Positions 40,400 through 48,860 of a stretch of DNA of 64,000 nucleotides are shown one piece after another. Origin of the DNA: DASSQJ01 sp963726295 (lineage in GTDB: Bacteria > Actinomycetota > Actinomycetes > Actinomycetales > Dermatophilaceae). The position numbers were made by a program, and so were the translations under genes. The stretch covers positions 1 to 64,000 of the forward strand of contig CAVSBW010000008.1 of the NCBI GenBank assembly GCA_963726295.1, read 5' to 3'. The notes below the pieces were generated by a model. It was not told the origin of the DNA. It was given only the letters and a program-made list of their open reading frames with translations, and ran no database searches. Within the stretch, counting starts at the first letter, position 1, and every line of letters begins with the position of its first letter.

Positions 40400-41995
40400 A
40401 TGAGGCCCTTCGACCCCCGGCTGCTCAGGACGGCGCCGGCCGCGCGCCGGCCGGTCGCCGTCCTGGCGGTCGTCGGGGTGCTCTCGGGCGTGGCGACCAT
40501 CGCGATGGCCGTCGCGCTCGCGGGCCTCGTTGTTGCCGTCGTCGAACGCGCACCACTCAGTGGCCCCGCGCTGTGGCTGGCCGGCCTGCTCGTCGTCCGG
40601 GCGGGCCTGGCGTGGGTGGCCGAGCGGGTCGCCGCCTGGGCCGGGGTGGAGGTGACGGCGGCCCTTCGCGAGCGCCTCCTCGGCCGCTGGCTCACCGTGC
40701 CGGCCGAGCGGCGGCCCGACTCCGACCACGGGGCCACGCTCGCGGCACAGGGCGCGACCGCGGTCGAGCCCTACGCCTTCCGGTTCCTCCCGGCGCTCGT
40801 GGCCGGCACGGTCGTGCCGGTGCTCGCGATCGCCGCCCTCGCGTGGGTCGACTGGGTGAGCGCCCTCGTCGTCGTCCTCACGCTGCCGCTGCTGCCGCTG
40901 TTCGCGGCACTCATCGGCCGGGCCACCCGCGACGACACCGACCGGCGCTGGAAGGCGCTCACCTCCCTCGCCGGCCACTTCCTCGACGTCGTGCGCGGTC
41001 TGCCGACCCTCGTGGCGTACGGCCGGGCCGAGCGGCAGGTCGACGCCATCGCCGAGGTGAGCCAGCGGCACCGGCTGGCGACCATGCGCACCCTGCGGGT
41101 CGCGTTCCTCTCGTCGGCGGCCCTCGAGCTGCTGGCGTCGATCTCGGTGGCCATCGTCGCCGTCGGGGTCGGCCTCCGCCTCACCCACGGCTCGATGACG
41201 CTGCAGGCGGGGCTCCTGGCCATCCTCCTCGCCCCCGAGGCGTACTGGCCGATCCGGCGGGTGGGGGCGGAGTTCCACAACGCCGCCGACGGCGCGGAGG
41301 CGGTGGCCGCCATCCTCGGTGAGCTCGACGGCCAGGTCGGCGGGGAGTCCGGCGGCACGTCTCCCACTGGTGCCGACGCGGTCGGCGTGCGGATGGCGGG
41401 CCTCGCGTACACGCACCCCGGCGCGACCACCCCCGTCCTCACCGGGGTCGACCTCGACGTCGGCCCCGGCCTCACCGTCCTCACCGGCCCGTCGGGCGTC
41501 GGCAAGTCCACCCTCCTCGAGCTCGCGGCCGGAGTGCGCACCCCCACTGCCGGTACGGTCCACGCCGGCCGCGCCCACCTCGTGTCGCAGCGCCCGTTCC
41601 TTCCCGCCGGCACCCTCCGTGCGGCGCTGCGCCTCGGGAACGACGCGTCCGCCGAGGTGCTCTGGGACGCCCTGCGCGTCGTGGGCCTCGAGGGCGTCGT
41701 CGCGGGGCTGCCCCACGCCCTCGCCACCGAGATCGGTGACGACGGGTTCGGGCTCTCCGCGGGCCAGCGCTCCCGCCTCGCGCTGGCCCGCGCCCTGCTC
41801 TCGACCGCGCCGGTGCTCCTCGTCGACGAGCCCACCGCCCACCTGGACGCCGAGGGGACCCGGCTCGTCCACGAGGTCCTCCTCGGCGCGGCCGAGCGCC
41901 GCACGGTCGTCGCCGTCACCCACCGAGCCGAGCTCGCCGAGCTCGCCGACCACCACGTGGCCCTCGAGGCGGCAGGTGCGGTGGTGGTCCGATGA
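40400..41995 (+). CDS. cydD: Thiol reductant ABC exporter subunit, CydD type
   Basis: 531 aa. Six-helix ABC membrane domain followed by an ATPase domain: Walker A LTGPSGVGKSTLLELAAG, signature LSAGQRSRLALARALL, Walker B VLLVDEPTAHLD, switch His VAVTHRAEL. With CydC it exports reduced thiols needed for cytochrome bd assembly. It starts 24 bases after cydB and overlaps cydC by four bases (ATGA). The C-terminus is compact, ending just after the ATPase core. Confidence 0.92.
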   Translation: MRPFDPRLLRTAPAARRPVAVLAVVGVLSGVATIAMAVALAGLVVAVVERAPLSGPALWLAGLLVVRAGLAWVAERVAAWAGVEVTAALRERLLGRWLTVPAERRPDSDHGATLAAQGATAVEPYAFRFLPALVAGTVVPVLAIAALAWVDWVSALVVVLTLPLLPLFAALIGRATRDDTDRRWKALTSLAGHFLDVVRGLPTLVAYGRAERQVDAIAEVSQRHRLATMRTLRVAFLSSAALELLASISVAIVAVGVGLRLTHGSMTLQAGLLAILLAPEAYWPIRRVGAEFHNAADGAEAVAAILGELDGQVGGESGGTSPTGADAVGVRMAGLAYTHPGATTPVLTGVDLDVGPGLTVLTGPSGVGKSTLLELAAGVRTPTAGTVHAGRAHLVSQRPFLPAGTLRAALRLGNDASAEVLWDALRVVGLEGVVAGLPHALATEIGDDGFGLSAGQRSRLALARALLSTAPVLLVDEPTAHLDAEGTRLVHEVLLGAAERRTVVAVTHRAELAELADHHVALEAAGAVVVR

Positions 41996-43635
41996 GCACC
42001 ACCACCGTGGTCCACCCGACGCGCGCCACCGTCGTCGGTGGCCTCCTCGGCGGTGCCGCGACGACGTCGGGCATCGCCCTGACCGCGACCTCCGGGTGGC
42101 TCGTCGTGCGCGCCAGCGAGCAGCCGGTCATCCTCACCCTGCTGGCCGCCATCGTCGCAGTCCGGGCCTTCGGGATGGCCCGCCCGTTCTTCCGCTACCT
42201 CGAGCGGGTCGTCACGCACGACGCCGCCCTCGACGACCTCGCGCGGCGGCGCACCGCGGTCTACTCCGCCCTGGTGCCTCTCACCCCCGCCCGGCTCGGG
42301 CGACGGGGGCGCTCCCAGGTGCTCACCGGTGTCGTCGACGACCTCACCGACGTCGTCGAGGCCCGGGTTCGGGTGACGGTGCCGGTCCTCTCCAGCGTGG
42401 TCGCCGGGCTGGCCGCCACCGCCCTCACGGCGTGGTTCGCGCCGGCCATCGGCCTCGTGCTGGCAGCACTGCTGGTGGTCATCGCCGTCGGCTGCTGGGG
42501 CGCCTGGTGGTTCGAGTCCGGCTCGCGGGACGAGCTGCTGTCGGCGCGAGCCGAGACGGCCAGGATCAGCGACCTGGTCGCCCGGCAGGCGGCCGAGCTG
42601 CAGGCCATCGGCGCCGAGCCCGCCGCCGAACGGTGGCTCGCCGACGCGCACGGCACCCTGCGCGCGGCCGTGCGGCGGCAGAGCCGTGGGCGCGCGCTGG
42701 TGGCGGCGCTGCTGCTGCTCGCCACCGCTGCCGCCACCGTGGCCGCGGCGTACCTCGCCGATCCGGCCGCGGTCGGCGCTCCGGTCGCCGCACTCCTCGT
42801 CGTCGTGCCCGTCGCGGTCGGTGACGCCCTCGCGCCGCTCGTCGACTCGATGCGCGCCCTCGCCCGTGCCCAGGGCAGCGGCGAGCGGCTCGACACCCTC
42901 CTCGACCAGGAGCCCGCGGTGCACGACCCGGCGGATCCCGAGGTCCCCCCGGCCCGGGGGGGCACCGGTCCGGTCGTGGCCCTCGACGCCGTCACCGCGT
43001 CGTGGACCGGCGGTGCCCCCCAGCTCGGGCCGACCGACCTGCGGCTCGAGCCCGGCCGCCACGTCGCCGTCGTCGGACCGAACGGCTCCGGGAAGAGCAC
43101 CCTCCTCGCCGTGCTCGCCCGGGCGCTCGACCCGGCGAGCGGCCGGCACACCGTCGACGGCACCGACGTGCGCCGGATGGCGGTCGCGGACGTGCGCCAC
43201 GACGTCGCCGTCGTCGACGACGAGACGCACGTCTTCGCGACGTCCCTGGCCGAGAACCTCCGCCTCGCCCGCCCCGGCGCCCCCGAGGAGGCGCTCACGA
43301 GGGCCCTCGCGGCGGCCGGGCTCGTGGCCTGGGTGGCGGCACTGCCCGACGGTCTCGACACCCGGCTCGGCACCGGCGGTCGAGGCGTCAGCGGGGGCGA
43401 GCGAGCCCGCCTCGGCGTGGCCCGCGCCGTCCTCGCCGACCGGCCCGTCGTCCTCCTCGACGAGCCCGCCGCCCACCTCGACCACGCCACCGCCACGGCC
43501 GTCCTCGAGGACGTACTCGACGCCACCCGCGACCGCAGCGTCGTCATGGTGAGCCACCGACCCGAGGCGCTCGAGCGCTTCGACGCCGTCCTCGACCTCG
43601 TACCCCCCTCGCCCACCCCGCCCCCCAAGGAGTAG
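41992..43635 (+). CDS. cydC: Thiol reductant ABC exporter subunit, CydC type
   Basis: 547 aa. The ABC membrane domain begins TTSGIALTATSGWLVVRASE, typical of CydC, with RAFGMARPFFRYLERVVTHD following. ATPase motifs: Walker A VVGPNGSGKSTLLAVLARA, signature VSGGERARLGVARAVL, Walker B VVLLDEPAAHLD, and MVSHRPE. It forms the heterodimer with CydD. It ends two bases before the BlaI-type repressor gene, so that gene is likely in the same transcript. Confidence 0.92.
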   Translation: MSTTTVVHPTRATVVGGLLGGAATTSGIALTATSGWLVVRASEQPVILTLLAAIVAVRAFGMARPFFRYLERVVTHDAALDDLARRRTAVYSALVPLTPARLGRRGRSQVLTGVVDDLTDVVEARVRVTVPVLSSVVAGLAATALTAWFAPAIGLVLAALLVVIAVGCWGAWWFESGSRDELLSARAETARISDLVARQAAELQAIGAEPAAERWLADAHGTLRAAVRRQSRGRALVAALLLLATAAATVAAAYLADPAAVGAPVAALLVVVPVAVGDALAPLVDSMRALARAQGSGERLDTLLDQEPAVHDPADPEVPPARGGTGPVVALDAVTASWTGGAPQLGPTDLRLEPGRHVAVVGPNGSGKSTLLAVLARALDPASGRHTVDGTDVRRMAVADVRHDVAVVDDETHVFATSLAENLRLARPGAPEEALTRALAAAGLVAWVAALPDGLDTRLGTGGRGVSGGERARLGVARAVLADRPVVLLDEPAAHLDHATATAVLEDVLDATRDRSVVMVSHRPEALERFDAVLDLVPPSPTPPPKE

Positions 43636-43637
43636 CC

Positions 43638-44102
43638 ATGCCCGTCTCGACCAGCACCCCCCGCCTCGGCGAACTCGAGCGCCTCGTGATGGAGCGGCTC
43701 TGGCAGGCCGCGACCTCGGGCGGCCCGGAGTTCCCCGGCGCCACCGTCCGGGAGGTTCACGCCAGCCTCGACGGCGAGCGCGAGCTCGCGTACACGACCG
43801 TGATGACCGTCCTCGACCGGCTGTCGAAGAAGGACCTCGTCACCCGGGAGCGCGACGGCCGCGCGTGGCGCTACCGCCCGGCCGACACCCGTGAGGCGCT
43901 CACCGCGCAGACGATGCGGCGGACGATGGACGACATGGATCTCACCGACCGGCGGGCCGCCCTGATGCACTTCCTCGACGGTGCCTCGTCCGAGGAGATC
44001 GCCGATCTCAAGGACGCCCTCGCCGAGGTCGAGGCGCGCGCGGCCACGGATGCCGACGGCGCCTCCACGGCGGCTCGCCTGAAGGGTCGGCTGCGCCGCT
44101 GA
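43638..44102 (+). CDS. BlaI/MecI/CopY-family transcriptional repressor
   Basis: 154 aa from the ATG at 43638, with AAGGAG upstream overlapping the cydC end. The winged-helix N-terminus LGELERLVMERLWQA, TVREVHASLDGERELAYTTV and MTVLDRLSKKDLVTRERDGR are family signatures. The C-terminal dimer helix holds MHFLDGASSEEIADLKDAL. BlaI proteins repress genes until cut by a partner M56 protease, and such a peptidase follows 70 bases downstream. The target may be the cyd genes, the M56 gene or distant promoters. Confidence 0.88.
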   Translation: MPVSTSTPRLGELERLVMERLWQAATSGGPEFPGATVREVHASLDGERELAYTTVMTVLDRLSKKDLVTRERDGRAWRYRPADTREALTAQTMRRTMDDMDLTDRRAALMHFLDGASSEEIADLKDALAEVEARAATDADGASTAARLKGRLRR

Positions 44103-44172
44103 CGACACCGCGCCGACCAGCAGGCCGGGTGTCCGGTGCGTGCCCGCGCCACCACCTGCCACCATTGTCACC

Positions 44173-45015
44173 GTGATCCCGCTCGCCCTCGCCGCACTCG
44201 CGGTGGGCCTGGCGTGGGTGGCGCCGGGGTTGATGGCGCGACAGACCCGCCTGCGCCGGGCACCGCGCGCGGCGCTCGTGGCGTGGCAGGCGATCACCGT
44301 CGGCGGCATCCTCGCGGCGCTCGCGACCGCGCCGGCCGCCCTCCCCCTCGTGCTCCACGGTGACCACCCCCTCGACCACGCGGGGTGGCTGGTCGCCGCT
44401 GGCGTCGTCTCGGGTGCGGTGCTCGTGCGCCTGCTCGTGGCCGGCCACCGGGTGGGGACGGCGCTACGCGCCGCGCGGGCCGACCACCGCGACCTCGTCG
44501 ACATCATCGCGGCGCACGACGAGGACCGCGTGCGGGTGCTCCAGCACCCCACGCCCACGGCGTACTGCATCCCCGGTCGCGGCGCCCGGGTCGTGCTGTC
44601 CCAGGGCGTGCTGGACGCGCTGCCCGACGACGAGCTGGCCGCGGTCGTCGCCCACGAGAACGCGCATCTGCGGGCCCGCCACGACCTGCTGCTCGAGCTG
44701 TTCGCCGTCGCCCACCGATCGGTCCCGTCGCCGCTGCGACGGCCCGAGGCCCTGGCCGAGGTCCGACTGCTCGTGGAGGCCCTGGCCGACCGAGCCGCGG
44801 TGCGACGCAGCGGCGAGGTGGCCACGGCGCGCGCGCTGCTGACGATCGCGGAGGGTCGGGCGCCGGAGGCCTCCCTTGGGGCCGGGTCGACGGCCCCGGT
44901 GCGGATGAAGCTGCTCGCCGCCGGCCCGCACCGGGCGCTGTCCGCCGTGGCCTACGCCTACGCCGCCGCGGCCACCCTCGTCCCCCTCGCCCTGGTGGTG
45001 GTGGCGTGGACGTGA
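44173..45015 (+). CDS. M56-family (BlaR1/MecR1-like) membrane metallopeptidase
   Basis: 280 aa using the GTG at 44173; an in-frame GTG at 44140 would add 11 residues, and neither has a good RBS. Three or four membrane helices frame a cytoplasmic zinc domain with the HExxH motif in ELAAVVAHENAHLRARHDLL and a downstream Glu in RLLVEALADRAAV. AYCIPGRGARVVLSQGVLDA is the usual lead-in. No penicillin-binding sensor domain is present, so it is the short actinobacterial form. It probably works with the BlaI-type repressor just before it. Confidence 0.85.
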   Translation: MIPLALAALAVGLAWVAPGLMARQTRLRRAPRAALVAWQAITVGGILAALATAPAALPLVLHGDHPLDHAGWLVAAGVVSGAVLVRLLVAGHRVGTALRAARADHRDLVDIIAAHDEDRVRVLQHPTPTAYCIPGRGARVVLSQGVLDALPDDELAAVVAHENAHLRARHDLLLELFAVAHRSVPSPLRRPEALAEVRLLVEALADRAAVRRSGEVATARALLTIAEGRAPEASLGAGSTAPVRMKLLAAGPHRALSAVAYAYAAAATLVPLALVVVAWT

Positions 45016-45431
45016 CACAGCCGGACGTCGAGCCGCTCCGGGACCGGCTCGGCGCCGCGCTCCGCGTCGCGATGCGCAGCCGTGACCGGGTGGCCGTCGC
45101 CGCCCTCCGGTCGGCCCTGTCCGCGATCGCCAACGAAGAGGCCGTGCCGGTGGAGACCATGCCCGCGGCGGGGGCCGCGGAGCTCTCGGCCCTGGGAGCG
45201 GGGGCGGCCGATGCTCCGCGGCGGGTGCTCGGGGAGGCTCTGGAGCGACAGGTGGTCGCGGCGGAGGCCGAGGAGCTGGAGACCGCCGCGGCGCGCGTCG
45301 AGGGGCACGGACGCCACGAGGACGCCACGAGACTGCGGGCCGAGGCGGAGGTCCTGCGCCGCCACCTCGGGCCTGCCCCGGGACCGGCCGACGAGGGCTC
45401 ACCACCCGATGCGCAAGAATCGGGCGCATGA
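45012..45431 (+). CDS. GatB/YqeY-domain protein
   Basis: 139 aa from a GTG at 45012 (GTGA overlap with the peptidase stop); a GTG two codons earlier is also possible. It has the YqeY start LRDRLGAALRVAMRSRDRVA followed by ALRSALSAIANEEAV. The C-terminal part is helical and Glu/Arg-rich. YqeY-like proteins carry the tRNA-binding-type helical domain of GatB but lack the kinase domain, and their role is unclear. The stop overlaps bioB (ATGA, 45428-45431), which couples it to biotin synthesis. Confidence 0.75.
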   Translation: MTQPDVEPLRDRLGAALRVAMRSRDRVAVAALRSALSAIANEEAVPVETMPAAGAAELSALGAGAADAPRRVLGEALERQVVAAEAEELETAAARVEGHGRHEDATRLRAEAEVLRRHLGPAPGPADEGSPPDAQESGA

Positions 45432-46441
45432 CGGCCCAGGCCACCGGTACCGACATCCTCGACGTCGCGCGCGAGCAGGTGCTCGAGCGCGGGGTCCCGC
45501 TGACCCGTGAGCAGGTGCTCGAGGTCCTTCGCACCACCGACGACCGGCTCGAGGACCTCCTCGCCCTCGCCCACGAGGTGCGGATGCGCTACCAGGGCCC
45601 CGACGTCGAGGTCGAGGGCATCGTCTCGCTGAAGACCGGCGGGTGCCCGGAGGACTGCCACTTCTGCTCCCAGAGCGGCCAGTTCACCTCGCCGGTGCGG
45701 TCGGTGTGGCTCAACGTGCCCGAGCTGGTTCGGGCGGCGAAGCAGACGGCCGAGACCGGGGCGAGCGAGTTCTGCATCGTCGCCGCCGTCCGGGGGCCCG
45801 ACGCCCGGCTCATGCACCAGATGCGCGAGGGGGTCGCGGCCATCCGGGAGGCGGTCGACATCAGTGTCGCGGCCTCACTGGGAATGCTGACCCAGGAACA
45901 GGTCGACGAGCTCGTCGACATGGGCGTGCACCGGTACAACCACAACCTCGAGGCTGGTCGCTCCTACTTCCCGCAGGTGGTGACGACCCACTCCTTCGAC
46001 GAGCGGTGGGAGACCTGCACCATGGTCAAGGCGTCGGGGATGGAGCTGTGCTGCGGCGGCCTCGTGGGGATGGGCGAGACCCTCGAGCAGCGTGCCGAGC
46101 TGGCCGCCCAGCTCGGCGAGCTCGAGCCGCACGAGGTGCCGCTGAACTTCCTCAACCCCCGGCCGGGCACGCCCTTCGGCGACCTGCCGCCCATGGAGGC
46201 ACCCGACGCGCTGCGGACCATCGCGGCGTTCCGGCTGGCGCTGCCACGCACCATCCTGCGCTACGCCGGCGGGCGCGAGCTGACGCTCGGGGACCTCGGC
46301 ACCCGCGACGGCCTGCTCGGCGGCATCAACGCCGTCATCGTCGGCAACTACCTGACGACCCTCGGCCGCGACCCCAAGGAGGACCTCGCTCTCCTCGAGG
46401 AGCTCGAGATGCCGATCAAGGCGCTCAACGAGACGTTCTGA
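45428..46441 (+). CDS. bioB: Biotin synthase
   Basis: 337 aa. The radical-SAM cluster motif CPEDCHFCSQS binds the 4Fe-4S cluster. Further conserved stretches are RYNHNLEAGRSYFPQVVTTH, ASGMELCCGGLVGMGET and PLNFLNPRPGTPFGDL. The enzyme inserts sulfur into dethiobiotin. It starts with an ATG overlapping the YqeY-like gene and is followed 15 bases later by the BsaP-type auxiliary gene. Confidence 0.95.
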   Translation: MTAQATGTDILDVAREQVLERGVPLTREQVLEVLRTTDDRLEDLLALAHEVRMRYQGPDVEVEGIVSLKTGGCPEDCHFCSQSGQFTSPVRSVWLNVPELVRAAKQTAETGASEFCIVAAVRGPDARLMHQMREGVAAIREAVDISVAASLGMLTQEQVDELVDMGVHRYNHNLEAGRSYFPQVVTTHSFDERWETCTMVKASGMELCCGGLVGMGETLEQRAELAAQLGELEPHEVPLNFLNPRPGTPFGDLPPMEAPDALRTIAAFRLALPRTILRYAGGRELTLGDLGTRDGLLGGINAVIVGNYLTTLGRDPKEDLALLEELEMPIKALNETF

Positions 46442-46455
46442 GCCTCCTCCCCACC

Positions 46456-46710
46456 GTGTCCGCCGCCCCTCCCCCGCACGCCGAGCCCGCCGAGCCGGTC
46501 GCAACCGCCGGTGTGCCGGGACGGTGGTGCGGGCAGTGCGGTGAGGAGCTCGGGGCGGGCGTGCACGACCGGTGCGCGCGGCGGGCCGAGCTGGAGCCGC
46601 CGCGCTGGTGCGTCCACTGCCGCCGCCGGATGACGGTGCAGGTGACGCCCGGCGCGTGGACAGCCACGTGCTCCGCCCACGGCACCGTCGAGCACGCCAC
46701 CTGGTCCTGA
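46456..46710 (+). CDS. bsaP: Biotin synthase auxiliary protein, BsaP-like
   Basis: 84 aa from the GTG at 46456, 15 bases after bioB. Six Cys residues (25, 28, 40, 52, 55, 72) include two CxxC pairs (WCGQC and WCVHC) and a conserved CSAHGTVEHATW tail. Small Cys-rich proteins directly after bioB are the actinobacterial BsaP family, shown in mycobacteria to be needed for biotin synthase activity. The first 22 residues are Pro/Ala-rich and probably disordered. It is often missed because its frame lies in a longer antisense-rich region. Confidence 0.82.
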   Translation: MSAAPPPHAEPAEPVATAGVPGRWCGQCGEELGAGVHDRCARRAELEPPRWCVHCRRRMTVQVTPGAWTATCSAHGTVEHATWS

Positions 46711-46722
46711 TCCGGGCCGCTC

Positions 46723-46798
46723 CCGCGGAGTCATGATGACTCCGCCGAGTCAGGAGGCAGCAGCATCCGGAGTCGGCGAAGTCCTCCTGACTCCGCGG
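46723..46798. repeat. 76-base imperfect palindrome between bsaP and the FMN reductase gene
   Basis: Left arm 46723-46754 and right arm 46767-46798 pair at 27 of 32 positions, including a perfect 10-base outer stem (CCGCGGAGTC / GACTCCGCGG), around a 12-base loop. The left arm also contains its own perfect 17-base palindrome GGAGTCATGATGACTCC (46727-46743). It could terminate bsaP transcription. It may also be a REP-like intergenic repeat. Confidence 0.75.
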
Positions 46799-46850
46799 AC
46801 GGGAGGGTGGGTGGGAGGGGCGGAGCGTGAGTCGGGAATGCCTCAAGGTG

Positions 46851-46870
46851 GTTGACGGTTCAACTAGTTG
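46851..46870 (+). promoter_or_regulatory. Overlapping palindromes upstream of the FMN reductase gene
   Basis: GTTGA (46851-46855) / TCAAC (46860-46864) with a 4-base spacer overlaps the perfect 10-base palindrome CAACTAGTTG (46861-46870). TTGACG at 46852-46857 could be a -35. The site is 45 bases before the GTG start at 46916. MarR/HTH-type regulators of FMN reductases often bind such AT-centred palindromes; the regulator is not in this window. Confidence 0.4.
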
Positions 46871-46915
46871 GTGAGCGTGGACCCCCCGCCCGCCGCTCAC
46901 CCCCTGGAGGTACCC

Positions 46916-47464
46916 GTGAACGTCCTCGTCCTGGTCGGAAGCCTGCGCACCGACTCGCTCAACCGCCGGCTCGCCGACGCCGCCCTGGCCCACCTGCCGT
47001 CCGGGGTCGAGGCCACCGTCTTCGAGGGGCTCGCCGACCTGCCGCACTACTCGCAGGACCTCGACGCCGAGCCGCTCCCGCGCGTCGCCGCCGACCTGCG
47101 CGCCGCGGTCGAGGCCGCCGACGCCCTCCTCGTCGTGACGCCCGAGTACAACGGCTCGCTGCCCAGCGCCCTCAAGAACGCCATCGACTGGGCCTCGCGG
47201 CCCCGCGGTGCTGCCGCCATCGCCGGCGCCCCGGCCGCCGTGGTGGCGGCCTCCGGGTCACCGCGCGGCGCCCAGTGGGCGCGTGAGGACGCGGTCCGGG
47301 TGCTCACGGTCGCCGGCGCGGACGTCATCGAGGACACCGTCGGCATCGGCTCCGCCGTCGAGACGCTCGCCGAGGGCGGGGTCGCGGACGCCGACCTCGA
47401 CGCCGCCCTGCGCGGCCTGGTCCACCGCCTCGCCGACCGGGTCGCGCTCGCCCGCGCCGCCTGA
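46916..47464 (+). CDS. NADPH-dependent FMN reductase family protein
   Basis: 182 aa from the GTG at 46916, with CTGGAGG upstream; a longer open frame from 46868 lacks an RBS. It is a flavodoxin-like fold: VLVLVGSLRTDSLNRRLADA at the N-terminus (phosphate loop GSLR.DS.N) and TPEYNGSLPSALKNAIDWAS, the family signature. It reduces FMN or quinones with NAD(P)H. Its place between bsaP and bioA suggests it may supply electrons, perhaps to biotin synthase, but this is inference. Confidence 0.85.
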   Translation: MNVLVLVGSLRTDSLNRRLADAALAHLPSGVEATVFEGLADLPHYSQDLDAEPLPRVAADLRAAVEAADALLVVTPEYNGSLPSALKNAIDWASRPRGAAAIAGAPAAVVAASGSPRGAQWAREDAVRVLTVAGADVIEDTVGIGSAVETLAEGGVADADLDAALRGLVHRLADRVALARAA

Positions 47465-47486
47465 CCCGGGGAGGCGCCGCGCCACA

Positions 47487-48827
47487 ATGGGCGCGATGAC
47501 CACCAGCCCGCCGCCCGAGGACCACCCCGAGGCGCTCCTCGCGTTCGACCGCGCCCACGTCTGGCACCCGTACTCCTCCGTCCTCGCCCCGCAGGAGCCG
47601 TACGTGGTGGAGGCGGCCGACGGGGTGCGGCTGCGGCTGCGCGACCACGACGGCACCGTCCTCGAGGTCGTCGACGCGATGAGCTCGTGGTGGTGCGCCG
47701 TCCACGGGTACCGGGTGCCGCAGCTCGACGCCGCGGTCCGCGCCCAGCTCGACTCGATGGCCCACGTGATGTTCGGCGGGCTCACCCATGCCCCGGCCGT
47801 GGGCCTGGCCCGGCGCCTCCTGGACATCGCCCCCGACGGGCTCGAGCACGTGTTCCTCGCCGACTCGGGATCGGTGTCGGTCGAGGTCGCGATGAAGATG
47901 GCGCTCCAGTGGCACCTGGCCGCCGGGCGCCGTCGCACCCGGTTCTTCACCATCCGCGGGGGCTACCACGGCGACACGTTCTCGCCGATGTCGGTGACCG
48001 ACCCCGTGGGCGGGATGCACTCGCTGTTCCAGGGCATCCTGCCGGAGCACGTCTTCGCGCCCCGGCCGCCGGCCGGGGTCGACCGCGACCCGGACGACGG
48101 CGAGCTGGCGGCCTGGGAGCGGGCCACCCGCGACCTGTTCTCGCAGCACGCCCCGGACATCGCCGCGGTCGTCGTCGAGCCCGTGCTGCAGGGCGCCGGG
48201 GGGATGCACGTGTGGCCGGCGCACGCCCTCACCGTCCTGCACGAGCTGGCCCGCGAGCACGGGGCGCTGGTGGTCCACGACGAGATCGCCACCGGCTTCC
48301 ACAGGACCGGCCCCCTCTGGGCCGGCTCACGCACCCCAGGACCACCCGACATCCTCTGCGTCGGGAAGGCGCTGACCGGCGGCTACCTCAGCCAGGCCGC
48401 CGTGCTCTGCACCCGCGAGGTGGCCCGGGGTGTCAGCGGGGGCGAGGCCGGCGCCCTCATGCACGGGCCCACGTTCATGGGCAACCCCCTCGCAAGCGCC
48501 GTGGCGTCCGCCAACCTCGACCTGCTCGCCTCCCGCGACACCGGGGCCCAGGTCGCCCACATCGAGGCCGGGCTGCGGTCGGGGCTCGAGCCCGCCGCGG
48601 ACCTCGACGCCGTCGCCGACGTACGGGTGCTCGGGGCGGTGGGCGTGATCCAGCTCCACGAGCCGGTCCGCGTCGCCGAGGTCACGGCGGTCGCCGTCAA
48701 ACGCGGGGTCTGGGTGCGACCGTTCCGCGACCTCGTGTACACGATGCCGCCCTTCGTCACCTCGGACGACGACATCGCGACCCTCACGGCCGCGATGGTC
48801 GGCGCCGTCGCCGCCGTCCACGGCTGA
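47487..48827 (+). CDS. bioA: Adenosylmethionine-8-amino-7-oxononanoate aminotransferase
   Basis: 446 aa from the ATG at 47487 (GGGGAGG 12 bases before); an ATG three codons later is possible. BioA motifs: WHPYSSVLAPQ near the N-terminus (substrate pocket Tyr), SWWCAVHGY, DEIATGFHRTG, and PLP lysine Lys294 in LCVGKALTGGYLSQAAVLCT. Fold-type I aminotransferase using S-adenosylmethionine as amino donor. It lies 22 bases after the FMN reductase gene. Confidence 0.93.
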   Translation: MGAMTTSPPPEDHPEALLAFDRAHVWHPYSSVLAPQEPYVVEAADGVRLRLRDHDGTVLEVVDAMSSWWCAVHGYRVPQLDAAVRAQLDSMAHVMFGGLTHAPAVGLARRLLDIAPDGLEHVFLADSGSVSVEVAMKMALQWHLAAGRRRTRFFTIRGGYHGDTFSPMSVTDPVGGMHSLFQGILPEHVFAPRPPAGVDRDPDDGELAAWERATRDLFSQHAPDIAAVVVEPVLQGAGGMHVWPAHALTVLHELAREHGALVVHDEIATGFHRTGPLWAGSRTPGPPDILCVGKALTGGYLSQAAVLCTREVARGVSGGEAGALMHGPTFMGNPLASAVASANLDLLASRDTGAQVAHIEAGLRSGLEPAADLDAVADVRVLGAVGVIQLHEPVRVAEVTAVAVKRGVWVRPFRDLVYTMPPFVTSDDDIATLTAAMVGAVAAVHG

Positions 48828-48860
48828 GGCCCGCGCGGGCGAGCGGGCCGCCCTCGGGGG

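Noticed and set aside
37769..41956. A minus-strand open frame of almost 1,400 codons opposite cydABD
   Set aside because: Shadow of the cyd genes; no RBS, no recognisable domains.
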